Positions 51,403 to 60,457 of a DNA stretch of 64,000 nt are shown here, one piece after another. Below the pieces are notes generated by a model, which searched no databases, was not told the origin of the DNA, and was given only the letters and a program-made list of their open reading frames with translations. Source of the stretch: Collinsella sp. 4_8_47FAA. GTDB lineage: Bacteria; Actinomycetota; Coriobacteriia; Coriobacteriales; Coriobacteriaceae. Each line of letters begins with the position of its first letter. The first letter of the stretch is position 1. The position numbers and the translations under genes were made by a program. The stretch lies in NCBI RefSeq assembly GCF_000763055.1, contig NZ_KN214136.1, positions 90,569-154,568 on the forward strand, in the 5' to 3' direction.

Positions 51403-52860
51403 ATGTCAATCGAATCGAGCTTGTCCCTCTTTGCCATGGTGGCGATCGCCGTCCCCATGCTGGGCTCCCTGCTCATCGTCATGCTGCCGCGTCCCTACGC
51501 TAAATGGGTCTGCGCCTTTGCCGGCGGCATCGCCACGGTCGCTTCCGTTGGCTTGGCCGCGACGTTTGCCGGAAACGGCATGAACGCGGTCGATGTAACC
51601 TGGGCGAGTATGGGCCAGACCTTGGTCATGGGCTTCATATTCGACCGGATGAGCACGCTGCTCGCACCCGCGTTCGTCGCTATCGGCCTGCTCGTCGTCA
51701 TCTATTCGTTCCCGTACATGAGCGATAAGAACAAGGAGCATCCCGACGCGCCCCGTCGCCGCTTCTACGTGTACTTCTCCACGTTCATCGGCGCCATGGC
51801 CGGTCTCGCCTACAGCTCCACCATCGTCGGCCAGCTCGTTTTCTTCGAGATCACCGGCGTGTGCTCCTGGGGCCTCATCAGCTACTACATGACGCCCACG
51901 GCCAAGAAGGCCGGTATGAAGGCGCTCATCATCACCCATATCGGCGCTCTGGGACTCTACATCGGCGCGGCCTTCCTGTTCGCCGGAACCGGCACGTTCG
52001 CGCTGAGCGCGATCTCCCAGCTCGATTCCGGTATGAAGACCGTCGTGCTGCTGCTCATCCTGTTCGCCGCTTGGGCCAAGTCCGCCCAGTTCCCGCTCTA
52101 CATGTGGCTGCCCTCCGCAATGGAGGCCCCCACGCCCGTTTCCGCCTACCTCCATGGCGCGTCCATGGTGAAGGTCGGCGTGTGCGTGTTCGCCCGCGCT
52201 CTTGCGAGTGCCGGCGATATCCCCGAGATCGTCGGTTGGGTCGCCATCATCGACGCCGTCGTGACCATGCTCTTCGGCTTCCTCATGTACCTGCCCCAGA
52301 AGGATATGAAGCGCCTGCTCGCCTTCTCGACGATCGCGCAGCTCGCCTACGTGTTCTTCGGCCTGGGCCTCTCCGTGTTCGGAAGCCAGATGGCGTTCAA
52401 CGGCGCCGTCGAGCACATCTTCAACCACGCGTTCACCAAAACCCTGTTCTTCCTCATCGCCGGCTCCCTCAGCTTCACGCTGGGAACCCGTATGTTGCCC
52501 AAGATCCAGGGCCTCATGAAGAAGTACCCGGTCACGGGCGTGGGCTTCGCGGTCGCCGCGACCGCTATCGCCGGCGTGCCCCCCATGAGCACGTTCTTCT
52601 CCAAGTTCCAGATTATTTCCGGTGGCTTCGCGGTTGGTGCTTCCAACACGGTCATCTTCGTCCTCGTGTGCGTCATGGTCGTCGAGACCGTCGCCACCTT
52701 CGCATGGTTCCTGCGTTGGATGGGTAAGGTCCTGCCCGGTGAGCCGAGCGAGACCGTGGCCGCCGGCCAGCCCCTTCCGCGCGCCATGGCGTTCGTGTTC
52801 GTCGTCCTCATGATCATGGTCGTCGTCGCCGGTCCTCTGTCCTCTAGTTGGATGGGTTAG
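51403..52860 (+). CDS. hyfD: hydrogenase-4 component D, antiporter-like subunit
   Basis: A 485-residue Mrp/NuoL-N-type membrane protein with about 14 helices. VFFEITGVCSWGLISYY and AKSAQFPLYMWLPSAMEAPTPVSAYLHGASMVKVGV are the conserved Glu and Lys helix blocks of proton-translocating subunits. Confidence 0.93.
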   Translation: MSIESSLSLFAMVAIAVPMLGSLLIVMLPRPYAKWVCAFAGGIATVASVGLAATFAGNGMNAVDVTWASMGQTLVMGFIFDRMSTLLAPAFVAIGLLVVIYSFPYMSDKNKEHPDAPRRRFYVYFSTFIGAMAGLAYSSTIVGQLVFFEITGVCSWGLISYYMTPTAKKAGMKALIITHIGALGLYIGAAFLFAGTGTFALSAISQLDSGMKTVVLLLILFAAWAKSAQFPLYMWLPSAMEAPTPVSAYLHGASMVKVGVCVFARALASAGDIPEIVGWVAIIDAVVTMLFGFLMYLPQKDMKRLLAFSTIAQLAYVFFGLGLSVFGSQMAFNGAVEHIFNHAFTKTLFFLIAGSLSFTLGTRMLPKIQGLMKKYPVTGVGFAVAATAIAGVPPMSTFFSKFQIISGGFAVGASNTVIFVLVCVMVVETVATFAWFLRWMGKVLPGEPSETVAAGQPLPRAMAFVFVVLMIMVVVAGPLSSSWMG

Positions 52861-52870
52861 GAGGTAGGAC

Positions 52871-53524
52871 ATGGGTTATTCGTTAGTCAATATCCTGGGC
52901 GGTCTTCTGATCGTGACCTCCACCATGGTGGTCGTCTCGAAGACCATCCCGTCCGCCATTAAGTGGTACGCGATCCAGTCGGTTGTCCTGGTGGGCGTGC
53001 TGCTCACCCTGGGCCTCACCACCGGTGCCACCGAGCTTCTCATGTGGGCCGCGTCGGCCTTCGTCACCAAGGTGATCCTCGTTCCGTTCATTCTCAACCG
53101 TGCCTACAAAAAGATGGGTTCGCCTGCCGATAGCACGCTGACCTCCTCCATCAAGCCGGCCTGGACCATCATCCTCACCGGTCTGGAGGTGGCCATCTGC
53201 TTCGCGGTGGTCACGCGCCTGAGCCTGCCCACCGCTGAGGTGGCTACTCCGGCCCTCGCCATCAGCTTCGCGCACTTCTTCGTCGGCCTCACGTGCATCA
53301 TCTCCCAGCGCAACATCCTCAAGCAAATCTTCGGGTACTGCCTTATGGAGAACGGTAGCCACGTGACGCTCGCCCTGCTCGCGCCCACGGCCCCCGAGAT
53401 CATCGAGATCGGCATCGCCACCGACGCCATTTTCGCCGTCATCATCATGTCCGCCGTCGTCGTGAGGATCTGGAACGACACCAAGTCGCTCGACTCCCAC
53501 GACCTGACCGAATTGAAGGGGTAG
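52871..53524 (+). CDS. hyfE: hydrogenase-4 component E
   Basis: A 217-residue membrane protein with about six helices, the NuoK-related HyfE. The short VLVGVLLTLGLTTGATELLMWAASAFVTKVI region and QIFGYCLMENGSHVTLAL (conserved Glu in a membrane helix) support this. It has no HycX counterpart in the shorter Hyc complexes, which is one reason to call the operon hyf-type. Confidence 0.9.
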   Translation: MGYSLVNILGGLLIVTSTMVVVSKTIPSAIKWYAIQSVVLVGVLLTLGLTTGATELLMWAASAFVTKVILVPFILNRAYKKMGSPADSTLTSSIKPAWTIILTGLEVAICFAVVTRLSLPTAEVATPALAISFAHFFVGLTCIISQRNILKQIFGYCLMENGSHVTLALLAPTAPEIIEIGIATDAIFAVIIMSAVVVRIWNDTKSLDSHDLTELKG

Positions 53525-53527
53525 GCC

Positions 53528-55093
53528 ATGGATGTTTCAATGCTGACGGTCGCCCTGCTCGCTTGTCCCCTCGTGTTCTCCCTGATTATGGCTGCGCTCC
53601 CCAAGACGACGTCCTACAGCGTCTTTGCGGGGCTCAACACCATCTCCGTCGCGGCGACCCTCGTCCTTTCGGTCGTCACCGCGGGAACCATGCTCTCGAG
53701 CGGGCAGAATATCGACGCTTTGGGCCTGTGGCTCCATCTCGATTCGCTCTCGTCGATCTTCGTCCTTCTGGTAGGCATCATCGGGTTCATCACCGGCGTG
53801 TACTCCATCTCCTATATCAAGATCGATATCGAGGAGAAGACCATGCCGGCCGAGCGCACCAAGCAGTACTACGCGCTGTTTAGCCTGTTCGTTTTCACGA
53901 TGCTGCTCGCCTGCCTGTCCAACAACATCATCCTCACCTGGGCGGCGGTCGAGGCCACCACGTTGTCGACCGTGTTCCTCGTGGGCATCTACAAGAACAA
54001 GCAGGCGCTCGAGGCGTCTTGGAAGTACGCGATGGTCTGCACCGCCGGCGTGGCCTTCGGCCTGTTCGGCACGCTGCTCATCTACGCGAACGCCGCCGAT
54101 ATCATGCCCAACGCGCATGAGGCAGCCTTCCTCACCTCCATCATGCCCTACGCCGACCAATTCGACCCGATGCTCGTGCGCCTCGCGTTCGCGTTCATCG
54201 TCATCGGCTTCGGCACCAAGGCGGGCCTGTTCCCCATGCACACTTGGCTGCCCGACGCGCACTCCCAGGCTCCGAGCCCGGTCTCCGCGCTGCTCTCGGG
54301 CGTGCTGCTCAAGTGCGCCATGCTGGTGATCATCCGCTTCTACTCCCTGTCCATCATCACGGTGGGCGACACCTATCCGCGTACGCTCCTGCTCATCCTG
54401 GGCACGCTGTCCATCCTGGTGGCCGCCCTGTGCATCTTTAAGCAGGACGATATCAAGCGCCGCTTCGCGTACTCCTCCGTCGACAACGTCGGCGTGGTCG
54501 CGCTGTGCCTGGGTATCGGTGGTCCGCTCGGTATCGCCGCCTGCCTGCTGCACTGCATCTTCCACGGTTTCACGAAGGCGCTCGCCTTCTGCATGGCCGG
54601 TAACATCCAGCACATCTACCACACCCGCGACCTGAACAAGATCAAGGGCGTCGTCGAGATCGCTCCCGTCACGGCAGCGCTCACCATCATCGCCCTGCTC
54701 GCGCTCGCCGCCTTCCCGCCGTTCGCCCTGTTCATCTCCGAGTTCCTCACCTTCGTGGCCGGTGTCCAGTCCGGTCCCATCTGGGTGGTCGTGCTCGTGG
54801 CCATTGGCCTCACCGGCGTGTACTTTGCCCTTACCGGCATCGCGCTCAAGTCCATCTTCGGCAAGGCGCCCGAGGGCATGAAGCGCCACGAGGTGCCCGC
54901 CCTCATGATCATCCCCGAGATCGCCCTCGCGATCGTGGTCATGTGGTTCGGTATCGCCACCCCGGTCGCCATCACGAGCGGCGTCGAGGATGCAACGTCC
55001 GTCGTTTTGAACCAGAGCGTCGAAGAGCTCCACGAGGCTCCTCTCTACCGCATGGTGTTCAGTTCCCAGACCAAGACAAGCGAGGTGAATTAG
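53528..55093 (+). CDS. hyfF: hydrogenase-4 component F, antiporter-like subunit
   Basis: A 521-residue third antiporter-type subunit. WAAVEATTLSTVFLV and GFGTKAGLFPMHTWLPDAHSQAPSPVSALLSG are the channel blocks. It starts 3 bp after hyfE. Three antiporter subunits (B, D, F) suggest strong ion-pumping capacity, more than the two of Hyc (inference from known Hyf architecture). Confidence 0.93.
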   Translation: MDVSMLTVALLACPLVFSLIMAALPKTTSYSVFAGLNTISVAATLVLSVVTAGTMLSSGQNIDALGLWLHLDSLSSIFVLLVGIIGFITGVYSISYIKIDIEEKTMPAERTKQYYALFSLFVFTMLLACLSNNIILTWAAVEATTLSTVFLVGIYKNKQALEASWKYAMVCTAGVAFGLFGTLLIYANAADIMPNAHEAAFLTSIMPYADQFDPMLVRLAFAFIVIGFGTKAGLFPMHTWLPDAHSQAPSPVSALLSGVLLKCAMLVIIRFYSLSIITVGDTYPRTLLLILGTLSILVAALCIFKQDDIKRRFAYSSVDNVGVVALCLGIGGPLGIAACLLHCIFHGFTKALAFCMAGNIQHIYHTRDLNKIKGVVEIAPVTAALTIIALLALAAFPPFALFISEFLTFVAGVQSGPIWVVVLVAIGLTGVYFALTGIALKSIFGKAPEGMKRHEVPALMIIPEIALAIVVMWFGIATPVAITSGVEDATSVVLNQSVEELHEAPLYRMVFSSQTKTSEVN

Positions 55094-55097
55094 CACC

Positions 55098-56870
55098 ATG
55101 GCAGAACCTGAAAAGAAGGACTACGCTCGTCGTTGCGAAAGTCACGTCGAGGCCCTGCGCGCCGCAGTGCCGGGCGCTATCGAGAAGGTTGAGTGGCAGT
55201 GCGAGGACCAGCTGACGATTACCGTCAAGCAGGACAAGCTGCCCGAGGCCGTCCACTACCTGTACTACGAGCGCTACGGCTGGATTCCCGTGATCATCGG
55301 CAACGATGAGCGCAGCCTGTGCGGCCGTTACGCCGTGTATTACGTCATCTCCATGGAGGGGGAGGACCCCGGCTGGGTGACCGTGCGCACCGAGGTCGAT
55401 CCCGCCAAGATGACGTTCCCGTCCGTGACGCCGTTCGTCCCCGCCTGCGTGTGGGGCGAGCGCGAGCTGCGCGACATGTTCGGCCTGATCCCCGAGGGTC
55501 TGCCCGACCGTCGCCGCCTGGTACTGCCCGATGACTGGCCCAGCGGCCTGTACCCGCTGCGCAAGGACTCCATGGACTACCGCTTCCGTCCCGCTCCCGC
55601 GAGCGACATGGAAAACTACGAGTTCTTGGCCGACACCAAGGGCAAGGAGACCACGCTCGTCCCCATGGGCCCGCTGCACATTACCTCCGACGAGCCTGGC
55701 CACTTCCGCCTGTTCGTCGAGGGCGAGACTATCGTCGACGCCGACTACCGTCTGTTCTACGTGCACCGCGGCATGGAGAAAGTCGCCGAGACGCGCCTGA
55801 ACTATGATGCCGTGACGTTCCTCGCCGACCGCATCTGCGGTATCTGCGGCTGCGCCCACTCGGTGGCCTACGCCGAGGCCGTCGAGCGCGCCCAGGGCAT
55901 TCATGTCCCGCCGCGCGCCCAGTACATCCGCGCCATCATGCTCGAGGTCGAGCGTCTGCACTCGCACCTGCTCAATATTGGCCTCGCATCGCACTACACG
56001 GGCTTCGACTCCGGCTTCCAGCAGTTCTTCCGCGTCCGCGAGAAGTCCATGGACCTGGCCGAGAAGCTCTCCGGTCACCGCAAGACCTACGGTCTCAACG
56101 TGATCGGCGGCGTGCGTCGCGACATTTTGGCCGAGCAGAAGCTCTCCACGCTCACGACCATCCACCAGCTGCGCTCCGAGGTTCAGGAGCTCGTCGACGT
56201 CTTGCTCTCCACGCCCAACTTTATCGAGCGTACGAGCGGTATCGGCATTCTGGACCGCAAGATCGCACGCGACTTCTCGCCGGTCGGCCCGCTCATGCGT
56301 GGCTCGGGCTATGCCCGCGACGTGCGCTTCGACCATCCCTTCGACGGCTACGCCGATCCGGATGTTCAGAAGATGCATGCTGCCACGGCAGACACCTGCG
56401 ATGCCTTCGGCCGCACCGCCGTCCGCATCCAGGAGGTCTACGATTCGATCGACATGATCGAGACCATGCTCGAGAACTGCCCGTCGGGCCCCATCCTCAC
56501 CACGGATTGGGAGTACACCCCGCACAAGTACGCCATCGGCGCCACCGAGGCTCCGCGCGGCGAGGACGTGCACTGGGCCATGCTCGGCAACAACCAGAAG
56601 TGCTACCGCTGGCGCGCCAAGGCGGCCACGTACAGCAACTGGCCGGTCCTGCGCTACATGTTCCGCGGCAATACCGTGGGCGACGCGGCGCTGATCGTCG
56701 GCTCGCTCGACCCGTGCTACTCCTGCACCGACCGCGTGACGGTGACCGATGTCGCCGCCAAGCGCGACCACGTGCTTGACAAGGAGCAGTTCGAGAACGT
56801 CTGGCGCGACAAGTCGCCGCTTGCGGGCGAGGGCACCATGGCCGCTCCGCTCGATGAGGAGGCGCTCTAA
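55098..56870 (+). CDS. hyfG: NiFe hydrogenase large subunit (group 4)
   Basis: A 590-residue protein fusing an N-terminal NuoC-like domain (about residues 1-170, WGERELRDMFGL) to the catalytic NuoD/large-subunit domain. Ni ligands are Cys247 and Cys250 (CGICGCAHS) and the C-terminal DPCYSC, residues 538-543. After Arg546 a 44-residue tail follows, which HycI-type peptidase should remove after nickel insertion. Thus both maturation signal and enzyme occur in this operon. It evolves H2 from protons. Confidence 0.96.
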   Translation: MAEPEKKDYARRCESHVEALRAAVPGAIEKVEWQCEDQLTITVKQDKLPEAVHYLYYERYGWIPVIIGNDERSLCGRYAVYYVISMEGEDPGWVTVRTEVDPAKMTFPSVTPFVPACVWGERELRDMFGLIPEGLPDRRRLVLPDDWPSGLYPLRKDSMDYRFRPAPASDMENYEFLADTKGKETTLVPMGPLHITSDEPGHFRLFVEGETIVDADYRLFYVHRGMEKVAETRLNYDAVTFLADRICGICGCAHSVAYAEAVERAQGIHVPPRAQYIRAIMLEVERLHSHLLNIGLASHYTGFDSGFQQFFRVREKSMDLAEKLSGHRKTYGLNVIGGVRRDILAEQKLSTLTTIHQLRSEVQELVDVLLSTPNFIERTSGIGILDRKIARDFSPVGPLMRGSGYARDVRFDHPFDGYADPDVQKMHAATADTCDAFGRTAVRIQEVYDSIDMIETMLENCPSGPILTTDWEYTPHKYAIGATEAPRGEDVHWAMLGNNQKCYRWRAKAATYSNWPVLRYMFRGNTVGDAALIVGSLDPCYSCTDRVTVTDVAAKRDHVLDKEQFENVWRDKSPLAGEGTMAAPLDEEAL

Positions 56871-56871
56871 T

Positions 56872-57588
56872 ATGCTGAAGCTTTGGAAGGTTAACGCCAA
56901 GGCCGGCGACGCGACGGTCAAGTACCCGTTTGCGCCGTTCCCCACCAACAAGGACATGCGCGGCAAGCCCGAGCACAATGCCGAGCTCTGCATCGCCTGT
57001 GGAGCCTGCGGCGTGGCGTGCCCGGCCGATGCCATTCGCATGGACACCGACCTTGCGGCTGATACCATCACCTGGTCGATCGACTACGGTCGCTGCATCT
57101 TTTGCGGCCGCTGTGAGGAAGCCTGCCCCATGGAGGCCATCAAGCTCACCGATGAGTTTGAGCTGGCCGTCATGAGCAAGGACGACCTCACCAGCAAGAG
57201 CGTCTACACGCTCGAGCACTGCTCGCGCTGCGGCAAGCCGTTCGCCCCGCACAAGGAGATCGACTACGCCAAGCGCCTGCTGCAAAAGGCCGGCGGCATG
57301 GAGGCCGAGCAGGCCGCCCGTACCGTCGGTATGTGCCAGGAGTGCAAGCGCGAGCTCGACGCCCTGCGCGCCGCCTCGGCCGTAAAGACCGGCAACGCGC
57401 ACGGCATGGCTGCCAACGAGACGCTTGCGTCCGGTGAGCCCCAGGGCCCCGGCATGGAGTATCTGGGCGGCCACGGTGTGAACCCGGAGTATATCGACCG
57501 CGAGCTCAACCCCGATGCGCCCGAGATTCCCGCCGGTCCGGCGCCGGTCGAGGGCATCATCATGGATTTTGAAACGAAGGAGGAGTAA
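56872..57588 (+). CDS. hyfH: hydrogenase-4 component H, 4Fe-4S protein
   Basis: A 238-residue NuoI-like protein with two 4Fe-4S motifs, CIACGACGVACP and CIFCGRCEEACP. A second half has CSRCGKPFAPH and CQECKRELD pairs, which look like a zinc or extra iron-sulfur site and are also seen in HycF. The start is chosen at the ATG 1 bp after the hyfG stop; the longer frame is out of family. It connects hyfI to the carriers. Confidence 0.92.
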   Translation: MLKLWKVNAKAGDATVKYPFAPFPTNKDMRGKPEHNAELCIACGACGVACPADAIRMDTDLAADTITWSIDYGRCIFCGRCEEACPMEAIKLTDEFELAVMSKDDLTSKSVYTLEHCSRCGKPFAPHKEIDYAKRLLQKAGGMEAEQAARTVGMCQECKRELDALRAASAVKTGNAHGMAANETLASGEPQGPGMEYLGGHGVNPEYIDRELNPDAPEIPAGPAPVEGIIMDFETKEE

Positions 57589-57590
57589 CC

Positions 57591-58373
57591 ATGGCCGAAC
57601 CCACGCTTTTGCCCGAGCGGCTTCAGTACCGCCCGACCAAGATCGAGCTCGACGAGAGCATCGAGAAGGCCAAGGCGACCCTTCTTAAGAAGATCAAGCG
57701 CTCGGTGTACGTCTACCGTGTCGACTGCGGCGGCTGCAACGGCTGCGAGATCGAGATCTTCGGTTCCATCACGCCCGTCTTCGACGTCGAGCGCTTTGGC
57801 ATCAAGGTCGTGCCCTCGCCCCGTCACGCCGATGTGCTGCTGTACACCGGTGCCGTGACGCGTGCCATGCGCATGCCGGCCCTGCGCGCCTTTGAAGCCG
57901 CACCCGATCCCAAGATCGTGGTGTCCTATGGCGCGTGTGGCTGCACCGGCGGCATCTTCTACGACAACTACTGCGTCTGGGGCGGCACGGACAAGATTCT
58001 GCCGGTCGATGTCTACATCCCCGGCTGCCCGCCCAGCCCCGCGCAGACCGTCTACGGCTTTGCTATGGCACTCGGTCTGCTGGACCAAAAGCTGCATGCC
58101 GAGACCACGGTGGAGGCCGCCGGCGAGCAGGCCGATATCCTGCACCCCGGCGTGCCGTACAAGCTGCGCGTTGCCATCGAGCGCGAGGCTCGTGCCATGA
58201 GCGGCTACCGTTACGGTCGCGACCTGGCCAACGAGTTCATGGATACGCTCGAGGGCGCGCCCAAGGGCGATATCCGCGGTGCCATGGCGCTGCTCATCGA
58301 CAAGCAGGACGATCCGCGCCGCGTCGAGGTGTACTCGGCGCTGCAGGATCTGGTGCTGGCCGGAGGTCGCTAG
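57591..58373 (+). CDS. hyfI: NiFe hydrogenase small subunit (group 4)
   Basis: A 260-residue NuoB-type subunit with one proximal 4Fe-4S cluster: CGGCNGCEIE, the GACGCTGG block and PGCPPSP. It starts 2 bp after hyfH. As in other group 4 enzymes it lacks the C-terminal medial and distal cluster region of uptake hydrogenases. Confidence 0.95.
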   Translation: MAEPTLLPERLQYRPTKIELDESIEKAKATLLKKIKRSVYVYRVDCGGCNGCEIEIFGSITPVFDVERFGIKVVPSPRHADVLLYTGAVTRAMRMPALRAFEAAPDPKIVVSYGACGCTGGIFYDNYCVWGGTDKILPVDVYIPGCPPSPAQTVYGFAMALGLLDQKLHAETTVEAAGEQADILHPGVPYKLRVAIEREARAMSGYRYGRDLANEFMDTLEGAPKGDIRGAMALLIDKQDDPRRVEVYSALQDLVLAGGR

Positions 58374-58955
58374 ATGGAGCTCACGGACCGCTCTGGTTAC
58401 TTTGCGGGCCCCGGCATGCTCGGCGGTTCTTTTGGCGATGCCTCGCGCGCAAGCGACGAGGCCGCCGAGGGCGTCGCCGACCCCTGCCTGGGCCATGCGC
58501 CCGACCAGGTGGTCTTCTATGAGCTCACGCGTAAGTTTGTGGAGACCGAGGAAGACGTTCCCCAGGAGGCCTGCGACGTGCTGTACTACACGCTCGCCGT
58601 GGGCCACCACACCGGCGTGCTCGATTGCTTTGAGCCGCGCCTGTCGGTGCCGGTGAACGTGTTCTATTCGCTCGTCGACGCGCTGCCGGAGGGGGAGGCC
58701 AAAACCAAGTTTGAGGCCATCCGTTCCTTTGGTGAGTGCCAGCTCGACAAGGCTGCTGTGCCGTCGCTCCTCGAGGCCTGCGATACGCTGCTCGACGAGC
58801 GCGGTTTTCGCGGTTCGGCCAAGGCTGGCATCTCGGTGTTCGATGCCGACTTTGGCCTGCATGCCCAGCAGGTCGCGTTCTTAATGAAGTTTCGCGATCT
58901 GATTGAGCGCGTGCGCGATGTGTCGGGCGTGTATCTGACGGGAAGGTTGCAGTAA
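58374..58955 (+). CDS. hycH: formate hydrogenlyase maturation protein HycH
   Basis: A 193-residue HycH-family protein needed for large-subunit maturation. VVFYELTRKFVETEEDVP and YYTLAVGHHTGVLDCF are recognisable family text. It abuts hyfI with no gap and overlaps hycI by one base. Confidence 0.85.
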   Translation: MELTDRSGYFAGPGMLGGSFGDASRASDEAAEGVADPCLGHAPDQVVFYELTRKFVETEEDVPQEACDVLYYTLAVGHHTGVLDCFEPRLSVPVNVFYSLVDALPEGEAKTKFEAIRSFGECQLDKAAVPSLLEACDTLLDERGFRGSAKAGISVFDADFGLHAQQVAFLMKFRDLIERVRDVSGVYLTGRLQ

Positions 58956-59458
58956 TGGGTCGCGTTGTGGATGGTCGTGTGAACGGCGCCCCGTTTGCGG
59001 GTATCGTGCTCACGGCGGGAAGCGTGCTGCGTGCCGACGATGCCGCCGGCCCCGTGCTCTCCAAAAAGATGGAGGACGCGCCCATTGCCGGTTGGTACAC
59101 CATCGACGGCGGCCAAACGCCCGAGGACGACATCATCGAGGTCAAGCGCGAGCGTCCGCCGCGTTTGGTTTTGGTCGATGCCGCCGACATGGCGCTGCCC
59201 GTCGGTGCCATCCGCCTGCTCGACAAACGTGACGTGGCCCGCAAGTCGATGTTCACCACGCATTCGCTCCCTTTGTCGATTCTGATCGAGGAAATCGAGC
59301 AATCGTGCGAAGATATCGTCTTCATAGGGATTCAGCCGGGCGATACGGAGTTTTACAACCCTATGTCCCCGGAGGTCTTTGACGCCGTCGACGCCGTGTA
59401 CGACGCCGTGGCCGCCAACGACTTTTCCCACTTTGTCCGCTTGGGGCAAGAGCAATAG
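58955..59458 (+). CDS. hycI: hydrogenase maturation endopeptidase HycI
   Basis: A 167-residue nickel-dependent protease that clips the C-terminus of the large subunit. Family text: LTAGSVLRADDAAGP (the GN/S..R.DD.GP motif with an acidic Ni ligand), VDAADMALPVGAIRLL and TTHSLPLSILIEE with the His ligand. The substrate is the HyfG tail. Confidence 0.9.
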   Translation: MGRVVDGRVNGAPFAGIVLTAGSVLRADDAAGPVLSKKMEDAPIAGWYTIDGGQTPEDDIIEVKRERPPRLVLVDAADMALPVGAIRLLDKRDVARKSMFTTHSLPLSILIEEIEQSCEDIVFIGIQPGDTEFYNPMSPEVFDAVDAVYDAVAANDFSHFVRLGQEQ

Positions 59459-59497
59459 GAGCGCTTGTCCCTGCTGATTAGGAAAGAAGTGATTGAC

Positions 59498-60337
59498 ATG
59501 GCAGATTCCAAGGTGGAGTACCCCGCTCCTGATTGCCTGGCACCCGCCGCGATCGAGGCCAAGACCGAGGCCGCCGGCGTGACCAAGGCTAACCTGCCGG
59601 TCGCAAAGGCCTTTGTTTTGGCGATGTTCGCCGGCGCGTTCATTGCCTTCGGCGGCCTGTTCTTTACCGTGTTCTTGAGCGATAGCACGCTGGGCTGGGG
59701 CGCCCAGCGCGTCGTGGGCGGCCTGTGCTTTTGCCTGGGCCTGGTGCTGGTGCTGGTGTGCGGCGCCGAGCTGTTTACTGGCAATTCGCTTATGGTCTGC
59801 GCACTCAAGAGCAAAAAGATCACCCTGGTCCAGACGCTCAAGGCTTGGGTCGTCGTATGGGTCGGTAACTTTGTCGGTGCCCTGTTCATCGTCTTTTTGG
59901 TGTACATGGCCGGCATTTACAAGCTCAACGGCGAGGCGGTCGCCAACTCCATGGTGAGCGTCGCCGCCGGCAAGGTGACGGTCGACTGGGTGACGATCTT
60001 CTTCCGCGGCATCCTGTGCAACATCTTTGTGTGCCTGGCCGTGTGGATTGGCACTGCGGGCAAGACCGTAGTCGATAAGGTTGTGGGCATTTTGCTGCCC
60101 ATCGCCGCCTTTGTGGCCTGCGGTTTTGAGCACTGCGTTGCCAACATGTACTTTTTGCCCATGGGTGCCGTGATGCACGCGTGCGGCTATGGTGCCAAGG
60201 TTGCCGGGGCCGATGCGCTCAACGTCGCGGGTATTGCGTTTAACCTATCCGCCGCCACGCTGGGCAACATCGTGGGCGGCGCGGTTCTGATCGCGCTCGG
60301 CTACTGGTTTGTCTACGCCAAGAAGTCCGAGGCGTAA
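59498..60337 (+). CDS. formate/nitrite transporter family channel (FocA/FdhC-like)
   Basis: A 279-residue FNT channel with six helices. Conserved text: AGAFIAFGGLFFT (first helix), CGAELFTGNSLMV (the omega-loop region), VGNFVGALFIVF and the GFEHCVANMYF helix with the central His. It moves formate across the membrane. The ATG at 59498 follows AGGAAAG. It is the last gene of the hydrogenlyase operon, so it supplies formate or exports it. Confidence 0.92.
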   Translation: MADSKVEYPAPDCLAPAAIEAKTEAAGVTKANLPVAKAFVLAMFAGAFIAFGGLFFTVFLSDSTLGWGAQRVVGGLCFCLGLVLVLVCGAELFTGNSLMVCALKSKKITLVQTLKAWVVVWVGNFVGALFIVFLVYMAGIYKLNGEAVANSMVSVAAGKVTVDWVTIFFRGILCNIFVCLAVWIGTAGKTVVDKVVGILLPIAAFVACGFEHCVANMYFLPMGAVMHACGYGAKVAGADALNVAGIAFNLSAATLGNIVGGAVLIALGYWFVYAKKSEA

Positions 60338-60358
60338 GGTACCGTCTGTTTGACGTTG

Positions 60359-60394
60359 GCCTCCCGCGGGGCGTTGCCGTGCGGGAGGCTTTTT
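60359..60394 (+). terminator. formate hydrogenlyase operon terminator
   Basis: GCCTCCCGC (60359-60367) pairs with GCGGGAGGC (60381-60389), followed by TTTTT, 22 bp after the transporter stop. The next two genes therefore probably have their own promoter. Confidence 0.92.
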
Positions 60395-60457
60395 GGGTCT
60401 GGGCTCGTTGCCGGGCTGTTGGCCTGTTGTGTTTGGCTGATGAAAGGGGTAATCGAG